A DNA stretch of 9,008 bases from Bacillota bacterium (GTDB taxonomy: Bacteria > Bacillota > Bacilli > Tumebacillales > Effusibacillaceae): NCBI GenBank assembly GCA_020059765.1, contig JAGVBM010000252.1:1-9008 (forward strand), read 5' to 3'. This document shows, piece after piece, positions 1-6,434 of the stretch (position 1 is its first letter; each line of letters opens with the position of its first letter). The position numbers and the translations under genes are program-made. Under the pieces are notes generated by a model. It was given only the letters and a program-made list of their open reading frames with translations, was not told the origin of the DNA and searched no databases.

Positions 1-1038
1 GGAAGATCCGCCGTAGCTGATAAAGGGAAGGGTGATTCCGGTCACCGGCATCGACCCGGTAACCACTCCGATATTAATGATGACCTGTACGGCAATCATG
101 CCCGTGATTCCGATGGCGAGCAGGCTTCCGAAAGTATCTTTGGCGGTAATCGCCGTTCGCACACCGCGCCAGAGCAGTACCAGGAACAGCAGCAAGACGG
201 TGGCTCCACCGATAAATCCGAGTTCTTCCGCTAATATGCAGAAAACAAAATCGGTTTGCGGTTCCGGCAGATACAGGAATTTTTGCCGCGACCGCCCCAG
301 CCCCAACCCCATTAATCCGCCCGGACCCAAGGCATACAGCGATTGGATGATCTGGTACCCGGCATCCAACTCATATTTCCAAGGATCGAGAAAGGCAAAG
401 ATCCGCTTCAACCGATAGGGCGCAACCAATACCAACGCAGCAAAGGCCGGGATCGCCAATGATGCGAGACCCAACAGATGCCTGACCTTGGCACCTGCCG
501 CAAAAATCACGATCAGCGTCGTTCCCGCCAAAACCGTGCTTTGCCCCAAGTCCGGTTCCAGCATGATCAGCCCGACTGCCGCCAGCAAAATCGCCAAAGG
601 CGGCAGCAACCCCGTTTTGAATTCATGAATTCGGTGCTGGTGTTTTTCCAAATACCACGCATAAAAAATGATCAAACCCAGTTTGGCCGCCTCCGAGGGC
701 TGAATGCCAAAGGATCCGATTCCCAGCCATGCCTGTGATCCGTTGCGTTCCACACCAAGGGGTGTCAAGACAAGAATCAGCAGAAAGAAACAGGCCACCA
801 TAATCAGTTTTGCCCATTGTTTCAAACGGGTATATTCAAAATTCATCATGAAAAACATCATGCCGAGTCCGGCAACTGCCCACATTAACTGCCGTTTCGC
901 AAAGTAGAGGCTGTCGCCGAATCGTTGTTGGGAAAGGATCGCGCTCGCGCTATAGACAATCACGACACCAATTCCCAGCAGCAACAAGACGGCAGCCGCA
1001 ATGATCAAATCCGGATTTCTGCGATCGTTCGCTGTCAA
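1..1038 (-). CDS. spoVE: SpoVE/FtsW-family SEDS peptidoglycan glycosyltransferase (3' end outside window)
   Basis: This is an integral membrane SEDS protein that polymerises lipid II into glycan strands together with a cognate class B PBP, here most likely SpoVD. 346 codons are present and the frame is open at the left edge; only about 20 C-terminal residues should be missing by comparison with family length. Hydrophobic segments recur throughout. Recognisable family stretches are VYSASA near residue 28, GSQAWLGIGSFGIQPSE near 100-116, the YLPEPQTDF loop near 256-264 (Asp263 matches the conserved TDF aspartate considered catalytic in RodA/FtsW), and NIGVVTGSMPVTGITLPF at 332-349, followed by SYGGSS at the edge. 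I chose the TTG at 1036-1038. It follows AGGGGG by 7 nt and gives an N-terminus (MTANDRRNPDL) matching B. subtilis SpoVE in length and in its Pro-Asp. A sigma-E-like promoter lies just upstream. FtsW and SpoVE are close paralogues, so the sporulation-specific name is an inference from that promoter and the neighbours. Confidence 0.9.
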   Translation of the reverse strand, partial: MTANDRRNPDLIIAAAVLLLLGIGVVIVYSASAILSQQRFGDSLYFAKRQLMWAVAGLGMMFFMMNFEYTRLKQWAKLIMVACFFLLILVLTPLGVERNGSQAWLGIGSFGIQPSEAAKLGLIIFYAWYLEKHQHRIHEFKTGLLPPLAILLAAVGLIMLEPDLGQSTVLAGTTLIVIFAAGAKVRHLLGLASLAIPAFAALVLVAPYRLKRIFAFLDPWKYELDAGYQIIQSLYALGPGGLMGLGLGRSRQKFLYLPEPQTDFVFCILAEELGFIGGATVLLLFLVLLWRGVRTAITAKDTFGSLLAIGITGMIAVQVIINIGVVTGSMPVTGITLPFISYGGSS

Positions 1039-1045
1039 CGGAGAA

Positions 1046-1051
1046 CCCCCT
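1046..1051 (-). promoter_or_regulatory. ribosome binding site deciding the spoVE TTG start
   Basis: On the minus strand AGGGGG (followed by TT, one mismatch to AGGAGG) sits 7 nt before the TTG at 1038-1036. The other in-frame candidate, TTG at 1071-1069 directly after the murD stop, has no Shine-Dalgarno sequence and would lie at the predicted sigma-E transcription start. There is no ATG or GTG nearby in this frame. Confidence 0.6.
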
Positions 1052-1074
1052 CGGTACTCGGTCTCGTCCAATCG

Positions 1075-2430
1075 CTACATTGTATGCACCGCTTTTTTAA
1101 AAATACGTCCCCTTTCCTCAAATGAGCTGAACATGTCCCAACTTGCGCAAGCAGGCGACAACAGGACCGAATCCCCCGCTGCGGCTAAAAAGGCAGCTTG
1201 GCGCACCGCTTCTTCGATCGAATCCACCTTCAACCGTTGCGAGACTCCCGCTTTTTCCGCCACGGCCAGCAGCTTGTCGGCCGATTGCCCCAATGCAACG
1301 ATTGCCTTCACATGTTGCTGCAGCACGGGCAGCAATTCGAGAAAATCGATCCCCCGATCCAATCCGCCTGCAATCAGCACAACCGGATTGGAAAAAGAGG
1401 TAACGGCACGGATGGCCGCTTCCGGGTTGGTCGCTTTCGAATCGTTGTAATAGGTGACACCGTTCACCTCCGCCACAAATTCCGTCCGGTGTTCCACCCC
1501 TTTGAAACGGACGATGGCCTCACGAATCGCCTCGGGTACGGCGCCTGCCGCAAAGCCGACAGCCGCTGCAGCCAGCACATTTTCCAGATTATGCGCCCCT
1601 TTCAGAGGAATTTCTTGCAGTGTGCATACTTGGACGTCCTGCCCGTCTGTACGGATGCAGATAGTCTCATCATTGACATAAACGCCCTCTTCCAGACGCC
1701 GCGACGCACTAAACGGAAAAATCCGCGCCTGCATCCTCCCGGCCAATTCCATCACCGCCGCTTGGTCCGCGTTCAGCACCGCAGTGTCAAGTGCGGTCTG
1801 GTTGGCAAACAAACGTCTCTTGGCCTCAATATATTCTTCCATGGTTCCGTGATAATCCAGATGGGCCTGGTACAGATTCAATAACGCAGCAATTCGCGGA
1901 CGGAAGGTTTGCGTCCCCATCAATTGAAAGGAGGACAATTCAGCTACCAGCCATTGATCCGCCTGCACATCTTCGATAATCTCCGACAGCGCGGTTCCGA
2001 TATTGCCTGCGACAACCGGACGCAACCCGGCTGTTTTCAGAATCTCCCCCGTCAAAGTGGTGGTTGTCGTTTTCCCGTTGGAACCTGTAATCCCGATGAT
2101 CGGCGCTTTGGCGAACTGATAGGCAATTTCCACTTCCGTTACAATCGGGATCCGGTAGGACTGCGCTTGCCGAATCGGGGCTGCCTTATAGGGAATCCCC
2201 GGATTCTTCACCAGCAAATCCAAATCAGGTGAGACGATTCCCTCCGGATGGCCGCCGCAAACCACTTGAATCCCCAGTTGCTCCAGTTCTTCAGGAACTT
2301 GTCCAAATGAATCCCGGTCTTTTTGATCGTTCACCGTCACTTGTGCCCCGTTTTTCCGCAATAAACGAGCAACGGCCGCGCCACTTCTGGCGAGGCCAAG
2401 CACCAACACCTTTTTCCCCTGATACTTCAC
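1075..2430 (-). CDS. murD: UDP-N-acetylmuramoylalanine--D-glutamate ligase MurD
   Basis: A cytoplasmic ATP-dependent ligase that adds D-Glu to UDP-MurNAc-L-Ala, the second amino acid of the stem peptide. The 451 residues match the usual family length. The N-terminal UDP-binding fold begins with VLVLGLARSG (8-17). The Mur-ligase P-loop is GITGSNGKTTT (113-123). Other family marks are GNIG at 142-145, His190 in the AHLDYH stretch, Lys204 in EAKRRLF (the position carbamylated in Mur ligases), GVEHR at 311-315, NDSKATN at 329-335 and LSPACASWDMF at 424-434. The start is GTG (2430-2428), preceded by GAGGAG with a 9-nt gap; the protein begins KYQGKKVLVLG as expected. It ends TAG at 1075, 36 nt before the spoVE start. 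The spacing from mraY is 57 nt, the longest gap within the murE-spoVE run, and I see no terminator or convincing promoter in it. Confidence 0.98.
   Translation of the reverse strand: MKYQGKKVLVLGLARSGAAVARLLRKNGAQVTVNDQKDRDSFGQVPEELEQLGIQVVCGGHPEGIVSPDLDLLVKNPGIPYKAAPIRQAQSYRIPIVTEVEIAYQFAKAPIIGITGSNGKTTTTTLTGEILKTAGLRPVVAGNIGTALSEIIEDVQADQWLVAELSSFQLMGTQTFRPRIAALLNLYQAHLDYHGTMEEYIEAKRRLFANQTALDTAVLNADQAAVMELAGRMQARIFPFSASRRLEEGVYVNDETICIRTDGQDVQVCTLQEIPLKGAHNLENVLAAAAVGFAAGAVPEAIREAIVRFKGVEHRTEFVAEVNGVTYYNDSKATNPEAAIRAVTSFSNPVVLIAGGLDRGIDFLELLPVLQQHVKAIVALGQSADKLLAVAEKAGVSQRLKVDSIEEAVRQAAFLAAAGDSVLLSPACASWDMFSSFEERGRIFKKAVHTM
1079..1108 (-). promoter_or_regulatory. candidate sigma-E (mother-cell) promoter for spoVE
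   Basis: Minus-strand CATACAAT at 1086-1079 matches all eight positions of the sigma-E -10 consensus (CATACAHT). A -35-like ACGTATT lies at 1108-1102, 15 nt upstream, and matches five of seven positions of KMATATT. The element sits in the last codons of murD (the -10 encodes His-Thr-Met and ends 2 nt before the TAG). The predicted start near 1071 gives a leader of about 33 nt that still contains the spoVE ribosome binding site. B. subtilis spoVE is also known to be transcribed from sigma-E promoters just upstream of the gene. The weak -35 is the main doubt. Confidence 0.55.
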
Positions 2431-2487
2431 TGTGCCACGCTCCTCTGCTGTCTAGCCAACGCATTCGATTGCGCCGCTTGCCTTGCG

Positions 2488-3450
2488 TCATTTCAAAAAG
2501 GCGGTCAGCGCCACCATCGAACTGACGAGTCCCGCCGTCCAAAACGTCAGCACCACCCGCCATTCGGACCAGCCGGACAGTTCAAAATGATGATGCAAAG
2601 GACTCATCTTAAACACACGCTTGCCGAAGACCTGAAACGAAAACACTTGGATCGTCACAGACAGGGTTTCCAGCACAAACACCAATCCGACAATCACCAA
2701 CAGGATTTCCGTTTTGGTAAGGATCGAAGCCGTTGCCAAACCGCCGCCCAAAGCCAGAGAACCCGTGTCTCCCATGAATATTTTGGCAGGATGGGCGTTA
2801 AACACCAAGAATCCCAACAACGCACCGACCATGGCCGCTGAAAAGATCGCCACATCGAATTTGCTGCTCCAAATCGCGGCAATCCCCGCATACGTGGCAA
2901 AGGCAATTAACGACGTGCCGGCCGCCAAACCATCCAAGCCGTCCGTCAAATTGACACCGTTGGAAAAACCCATGAAAACGATCAGCAAAAATAAGAAATA
3001 AAAAATGCCCAAATCCCATTTTAGATCAGTAAATGGAATTGAAATCGAAAAATCGACATGCAGCATGTACAATGCCACAAACAGGATTACAGCCACCAAT
3101 AGCTGCCCGAACAATTTTTGTCTGGCACGCAACCCGAGATTTCGTTTCATGACGACTTTGATGTAATCGTCGAGAAAACCGACCAATCCGAACCCGAGAG
3201 TTCCGAACAGCATCAGCCACAATTCGGCGGATCGCTCAGAGAATTGGATTGCCGTGATGGTGACCGCCGCCAGAAAGATGGTTCCCCCCATCGTCGGGGT
3301 GCCCGCTTTCTTTTTGTGGCCCTGCGGTCCTTCGGCCCGTATGGATTGACCGAATTTCAACCGCCGCAAGACCGGTATGAACAATGGCCCGATCACGACA
3401 GCGATCAGAAATGCCACCCCTGAAGTCATCAATAACGCTTGCAATTCCAT
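2488..3450 (-). CDS. mraY: phospho-N-acetylmuramoyl-pentapeptide transferase MraY
   Basis: A multi-pass inner-membrane enzyme that transfers phospho-MurNAc-pentapeptide from UDP to undecaprenyl phosphate, making lipid I, the first membrane-bound wall precursor. The 320 residues fit the shorter Gram-positive MraY proteins. The whole chain alternates hydrophobic helices with short polar loops, consistent with ten transmembrane segments. Diagnostic motifs are KKKAGTPTMGG (46-56), the Mg-binding DDY at 94-96, NLTDGLDGLA at 167-176, the GDTGS stretch with Asp228, and the cytoplasmic PLHHHFE motif with His286-288. The ATG at 3450-3448 follows GGAGG by 8 nt. An out-of-frame ATG lies between the two and is not used. 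murF ends 13 nt upstream, so the pair is probably co-transcribed and translationally close-coupled. Confidence 0.98.
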   Translation of the reverse strand: MELQALLMTSGVAFLIAVVIGPLFIPVLRRLKFGQSIRAEGPQGHKKKAGTPTMGGTIFLAAVTITAIQFSERSAELWLMLFGTLGFGLVGFLDDYIKVVMKRNLGLRARQKLFGQLLVAVILFVALYMLHVDFSISIPFTDLKWDLGIFYFLFLLIVFMGFSNGVNLTDGLDGLAAGTSLIAFATYAGIAAIWSSKFDVAIFSAAMVGALLGFLVFNAHPAKIFMGDTGSLALGGGLATASILTKTEILLVIVGLVFVLETLSVTIQVFSFQVFGKRVFKMSPLHHHFELSGWSEWRVVLTFWTAGLVSSMVALTAFLK

Positions 3451-3463
3451 GTCATGGTCCTCC

Positions 3464-4846
3464 CTATGCCAACAATCCTGTTACGATCTCTTCCATCTTC
3501 ATGCCTCTGGATGCTTTTACCAGTACCACAGGATGTTGTTTTTCGGAAACCAAGCGCCGGATTTGTTCAATCGCCTGCTGTTTCGATTCCGCCAGAAAGA
3601 TCGCGGCTGCTTCCATGCCGGTATGGCGCGCTCCCGCAGCTACATTATCCGCTTGTTTGCCGACCAGCACCAGTGCGTCCAAATTCAATTTACCGGCTGT
3701 ACTCCCTACTTCCTGGTGCATTTCGCAAGCAATGTCCCCCAATTCCAGCATATCACCGAGAACGGCAATCCTGCAGTCGGTATCGGTTGTTTCCGACAAC
3801 AATTGCAGCGCCGCTTTCATGGAAGTAGGGCTGGCGTTGTACGCGTCATTAACCACGTATCCGCCGAATGGAAGCGGGGTAACTTCCATTCGCATGCCCG
3901 ACAAGGAAGCCAGTTCAAGACCGTGACGAATCTTGTCGGCCGTCATGCCCAAATGACGGGCAACTCCGATCGCCGCCAACGCATTGCCGACCTGGTGAAT
4001 GCCCGGAGTCGAGAGTGTATAGGTCTCTTCCCCAACTTGAAAAACCGAACCGGTGAGTCCCATCCCTTTGACATGCACCGCCTGTATGTCATTGTTGTCC
4101 GAAAAACCGAACCACAGAACAGGACAGGGACTTTTTTCCTGTTTCCGGCGCAAAAGCGGTTCGTCACCAAACAGAAAAGCGGTACCGTCTTGCGGCAGCG
4201 ATTCGATCAGTTCAAATTTTGCCTCGGCAATGCGCTCTCTTGTACCAAGATATTCAATATGAGCTTCGCCAATGTTTGTAATGATCCCGATCTGGGGAGC
4301 CGCAATATCGGCCAACTGCCGGATCTCGCCCAATCCGCTCATGCCCATTTCCAAGACGGCGATTTCGGTTTCTTCCTGCAAAGACAAAACCATCAACGGA
4401 AGTCCGATGTGATTGTTCAGATTTCCTTGCGTTTTCTGCACCCGAAACTGCTCGGACAGAACGGATGCGACCAGGTCTTTGGTTGACGTTTTGCCGTTGC
4501 TGCCGGTTACGCCGATCACGGTGAGGGAGAGAGTCTGCCGATAAGCTTTCGCCAATTGCTGCAGCGCCTGGAGTGTATCCTCCACACCGATCAAGGGAAA
4601 TCCGCGGTTGATGTCTGCCGGCAAGGGACGGTCTTTCTGCCATAATGCCGCAGCCGCTCCTTGTTCGACAGCTTGCGAAACAAACCTATGGGCATCGTAT
4701 CGGTCACCCAGCAAAGGCACGAACAGACGCCCGAACTGTTCGGCCCGGGAATCTGTGGAAACACCAACTATTTCAATTGAGGGGTCACCGCAGAGGAGTT
4801 CTCCCTCCACTAAGCTCACCAGTTGATCAATCGTTCTTCGAATCAT
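3464..4846 (-). CDS. murF: UDP-N-acetylmuramoyl-tripeptide--D-alanyl-D-alanine ligase MurF
   Basis: A cytoplasmic ATP-dependent ligase that adds the D-Ala-D-Ala dipeptide to UDP-MurNAc-tripeptide, completing the pentapeptide that MraY uses. 460 residues, normal length. The N-terminal domain contains STDSR (30-34) and FVPLLGDRYDAH (42-53). The P-loop is GVTGSNGKTST (112-122), followed by GNLNNHIGLP (141-150), LEMGMS (165-170), NIGEAH (191-196), Lys210 in the AEAK stretch (carbamylated-lysine position), NDAYNASP (333-340), LGDMLELG (373-380) and a C-terminal KASRGMKME. The ATG start overlaps the murE stop in a 4-nt ATGA, a classic coupling arrangement; GAGGTG lies just upstream inside murE. In B. 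subtilis murF lies elsewhere with ddl, so its place between murE and mraY follows the order common in other bacteria. Confidence 0.98.
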   Translation of the reverse strand: MIRRTIDQLVSLVEGELLCGDPSIEIVGVSTDSRAEQFGRLFVPLLGDRYDAHRFVSQAVEQGAAAALWQKDRPLPADINRGFPLIGVEDTLQALQQLAKAYRQTLSLTVIGVTGSNGKTSTKDLVASVLSEQFRVQKTQGNLNNHIGLPLMVLSLQEETEIAVLEMGMSGLGEIRQLADIAAPQIGIITNIGEAHIEYLGTRERIAEAKFELIESLPQDGTAFLFGDEPLLRRKQEKSPCPVLWFGFSDNNDIQAVHVKGMGLTGSVFQVGEETYTLSTPGIHQVGNALAAIGVARHLGMTADKIRHGLELASLSGMRMEVTPLPFGGYVVNDAYNASPTSMKAALQLLSETTDTDCRIAVLGDMLELGDIACEMHQEVGSTAGKLNLDALVLVGKQADNVAAGARHTGMEAAAIFLAESKQQAIEQIRRLVSEKQHPVVLVKASRGMKMEEIVTGLLA

Positions 4847-6327
4847 AGTTCACCTCGAATTGCTTTTGCCGCCACTTCACGGTCATCGTAGTGATATTTG
4901 GTTCTGCCGATAATTTGGTACGTTTCGTGACCTTTCCCGGCGATCAGAATCACATCTTCCGGTTTTGCATTTGCAATCGCACGCCGGATTGCATCGGTCC
5001 GGTCGGTCAGTCGCAGGTACCGGTCACGGGACACATCAGTCAAACCGGCTTCCATATCGTCGAGAATCCGTTCCGGATCTTCAGTTCGCGGATTGTCGGA
5101 GGTGAGAATCGCCACATGGCTGTACGCGGCTGCAATTTTCGCCATTTTCGGTCGTTTTCCCCGATCACGGTCGCCACCGCAGCCAACAACAGTATAAACA
5201 TTTCCTGTTGCGAATTCACGGATCGTCTTCAGCACATTTTCCAATGAGTCGGGAGTATGGGCATAATCGACGATCACGGTAAAATCCTGCCCTGCTCGCA
5301 CACGTTCAAATCGGCCGGAAACCCCGCCGACCGATTCCAGCGACGACTTGATGGCCGAAAGCTCCACTCCTTCACAGAGGCAGGCAGCAGCCGCCGCCAA
5401 CGCATTATACACGGAAAATTTGCCTGTCATTTGCAGGGAAATCTCGATGGTTCCGACAAAACTTTGCAGCGTAAAGCTGGCCCCGTCCGGTTTAATTTGC
5501 AGATTCACGGCCCGCACATCCGCTTCCCGGTCGATTCCGTACGTGACGACTTGAGCCACCGTTTGCTGCTGAAAATAATCGGCGGAAGAATCATCCCCGT
5601 TAATCACAGCAAATGCATTCTCTCCCAGACTGTTGCCGTATGTATTGCCGATCCGGGCAAAAAATTTGCCCTTGGCAATCCTGTATTCGTCCATGCTGCC
5701 GTGAAAATCCAGGTGATCCTGGGTCAAATTGGTGAAAACGGCGATGTGGAAATCCGTTCCTGCCGTCCGTTTCAAATCCAACGCATGGGAAGACACTTCG
5801 ATAACCGCATATTCGGTCTTCAATTGCTTCATTTGAAAGAAGGTTTCCTGCAACTCCAATGCTTCCGGCGTTGTATTCTGCATATCGAACAATTGATTCC
5901 CGATTCGCTTGCTGATGGTTCCGATCAACCCGGTTACATGTCCCCGATCGGACAGAATTTTATCAATCAAGTGGGTGGTTGTCGTTTTGCCGTTTGTACC
6001 CGTAACCCCAATCACTTTCATCGACTTGGACGGATGTCCGTAATAAACCGATGCCAAAATGGGAATCACGTCACGGGTATTGCGAACCACAATTTGCGGA
6101 ACCGGCAAATGATCAAACACCCGCTCCGTCACGATGGCCGCCGCTCCTTGTTCGATTGCCTGCAAGACAAACTGATGACCGTCGACGGTATGACCTTTTA
6201 CAGCGACAAACAGACTGCCGGGCACGACTTGTCTGGAATCTGCCGTAATATGCTTGACTTCAACCTGATCTGTCGATCCGATGATGGTTTTCAGCAGGAT
6301 CGGAGCGAGTAACGTATCCAACTGCAA
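4843..6327 (-). CDS. murE: UDP-MurNAc-tripeptide synthetase MurE, meso-diaminopimelate type
   Basis: A cytoplasmic ATP-dependent ligase that adds the third stem-peptide residue to UDP-MurNAc-L-Ala-D-Glu. The substrate can be read from DNPRTEDP at 411-418: DNPR is the signature of meso-diaminopimelate-adding enzymes, as opposed to L-lysine ones. 494 residues, full length. The N-terminal domain contains TADSRQVVPGSLFVAVKG (28-45), the P-loop is GVTGTNGKTTT (107-117), then EVSSHAL (177-183), DHLDFHG (204-210), Lys219 in the AKGKFF stretch (carbamylated position), DYAHTPDS (354-361), GCGGDRDRGKRP (382-393) and AGKGHE (463-468). The start is TTG (6327-6325), supported by a strong AAGGAGG 8 nt upstream; the first residues (QLDTLLAP) align with family N-termini. 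A near-consensus sigma-A promoter lies about 100 bp upstream, so this gene probably heads a vegetative transcript murE-murF-mraY-murD. It overlaps murF by 4 nt. Confidence 0.98.
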   Translation of the reverse strand: MQLDTLLAPILLKTIIGSTDQVEVKHITADSRQVVPGSLFVAVKGHTVDGHQFVLQAIEQGAAAIVTERVFDHLPVPQIVVRNTRDVIPILASVYYGHPSKSMKVIGVTGTNGKTTTTHLIDKILSDRGHVTGLIGTISKRIGNQLFDMQNTTPEALELQETFFQMKQLKTEYAVIEVSSHALDLKRTAGTDFHIAVFTNLTQDHLDFHGSMDEYRIAKGKFFARIGNTYGNSLGENAFAVINGDDSSADYFQQQTVAQVVTYGIDREADVRAVNLQIKPDGASFTLQSFVGTIEISLQMTGKFSVYNALAAAAACLCEGVELSAIKSSLESVGGVSGRFERVRAGQDFTVIVDYAHTPDSLENVLKTIREFATGNVYTVVGCGGDRDRGKRPKMAKIAAAYSHVAILTSDNPRTEDPERILDDMEAGLTDVSRDRYLRLTDRTDAIRRAIANAKPEDVILIAGKGHETYQIIGRTKYHYDDREVAAKAIRGEL

Positions 6328-6335
6328 TGAAATGG

Positions 6336-6342
6336 CCTCCTT
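6336..6342 (-). promoter_or_regulatory. ribosome binding site supporting the murE TTG start
   Basis: Minus-strand AAGGAGG, a near-perfect anti-16S complement, lies 8 nt before the TTG at 6327. There is no in-frame ATG or GTG close by, so this element fixes the start. Confidence 0.85.
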
Positions 6343-6349
6343 GCAAGAC

Positions 6350-6401
6350 AGAATGCACCTACTATGGCGAAGGCAACTATGATCGAGAATGCACCTATTA
6401 T
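6350..6401 (-). repeat. 16-bp direct repeat pair in the murE leader
   Basis: On the minus strand ATAATAGGTGCATTCT (6401-6386) recurs as ATAGTAGGTGCATTCT (6365-6350), with 15 of 16 bases identical and a 36-bp period. The first copy overlaps the transcription start predicted for the murE promoter; the second ends 7 nt before the murE ribosome binding site. The pair could be protein-binding sites or a leader RNA element, or a small local duplication. I do not recognise the motif. Confidence 0.8.
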
Positions 6402-6405
6402 TGTG

Positions 6406-6434
6406 AATGTACCCGCATCGCGGGAACCTGTCAA
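6406..6434 (-). promoter_or_regulatory. sigma-A promoter for murE-murF-mraY-murD
   Basis: Minus-strand TTGACA (6434-6429) is an exact -35 consensus. A 17-nt spacer, the optimum, separates it from TACATT (6411-6406), which matches four of six bases of TATAAT including the first T, the second A and the last T. The -35 overlaps the TGA stop of spoVD. The predicted start is near 6400, giving a leader of about 73 nt before murE. The position makes sense: essential precursor genes need vegetative transcription independent of sporulation-controlled spoVD. The spacer contains a perfect 5-bp inverted repeat with a 3-nt centre. Confidence 0.7.
6412..6424 (-). repeat. inverted repeat inside the murE promoter spacer
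   Basis: CCCGC-GAT-GCGGG on the minus strand is a perfect 5-bp dyad between the -35 and -10 elements. It begins 6 nt beyond the spoVD stop codon. In spoVD read-through RNA it would form a small GC-rich hairpin, but no U-run follows, so it is not a convincing intrinsic terminator. As DNA its position between the promoter elements would suit an operator. It may also be chance. Confidence 0.45.

Noticed and set aside
1069..1071. Earlier in-frame TTG as the spoVE start
   Set aside because: No Shine-Dalgarno sequence, it would add 11 residues not seen in SpoVE, and it falls at the predicted transcription start.
2431..2487. 57-nt mraY-murD gap as a site for an extra promoter or small gene
   Set aside because: Apart from the murD GAGGAG ribosome binding site there is no paired -35/-10, no hairpin with a U-run, and no credible ORF.
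3377..4486. 369-codon open frame on the plus strand
   Set aside because: Antisense to murF, whose motifs are all intact on the minus strand. The translation is rich in Gln, His, Arg and Phe, has no recognisable motif, and extends across the murF/mraY junction.
5257..6312. 351-codon open frame on the plus strand
   Set aside because: Antisense shadow of murE; composition is atypical of a real protein, and there is no domain or family pattern.
6412..6424. Hairpin just past the spoVD stop as a transcription terminator
   Set aside because: The stem is only 5 bp and is followed by TACATTCACAATAAT rather than a U-run. It lies within the promoter spacer, so an operator or chance dyad is more likely.
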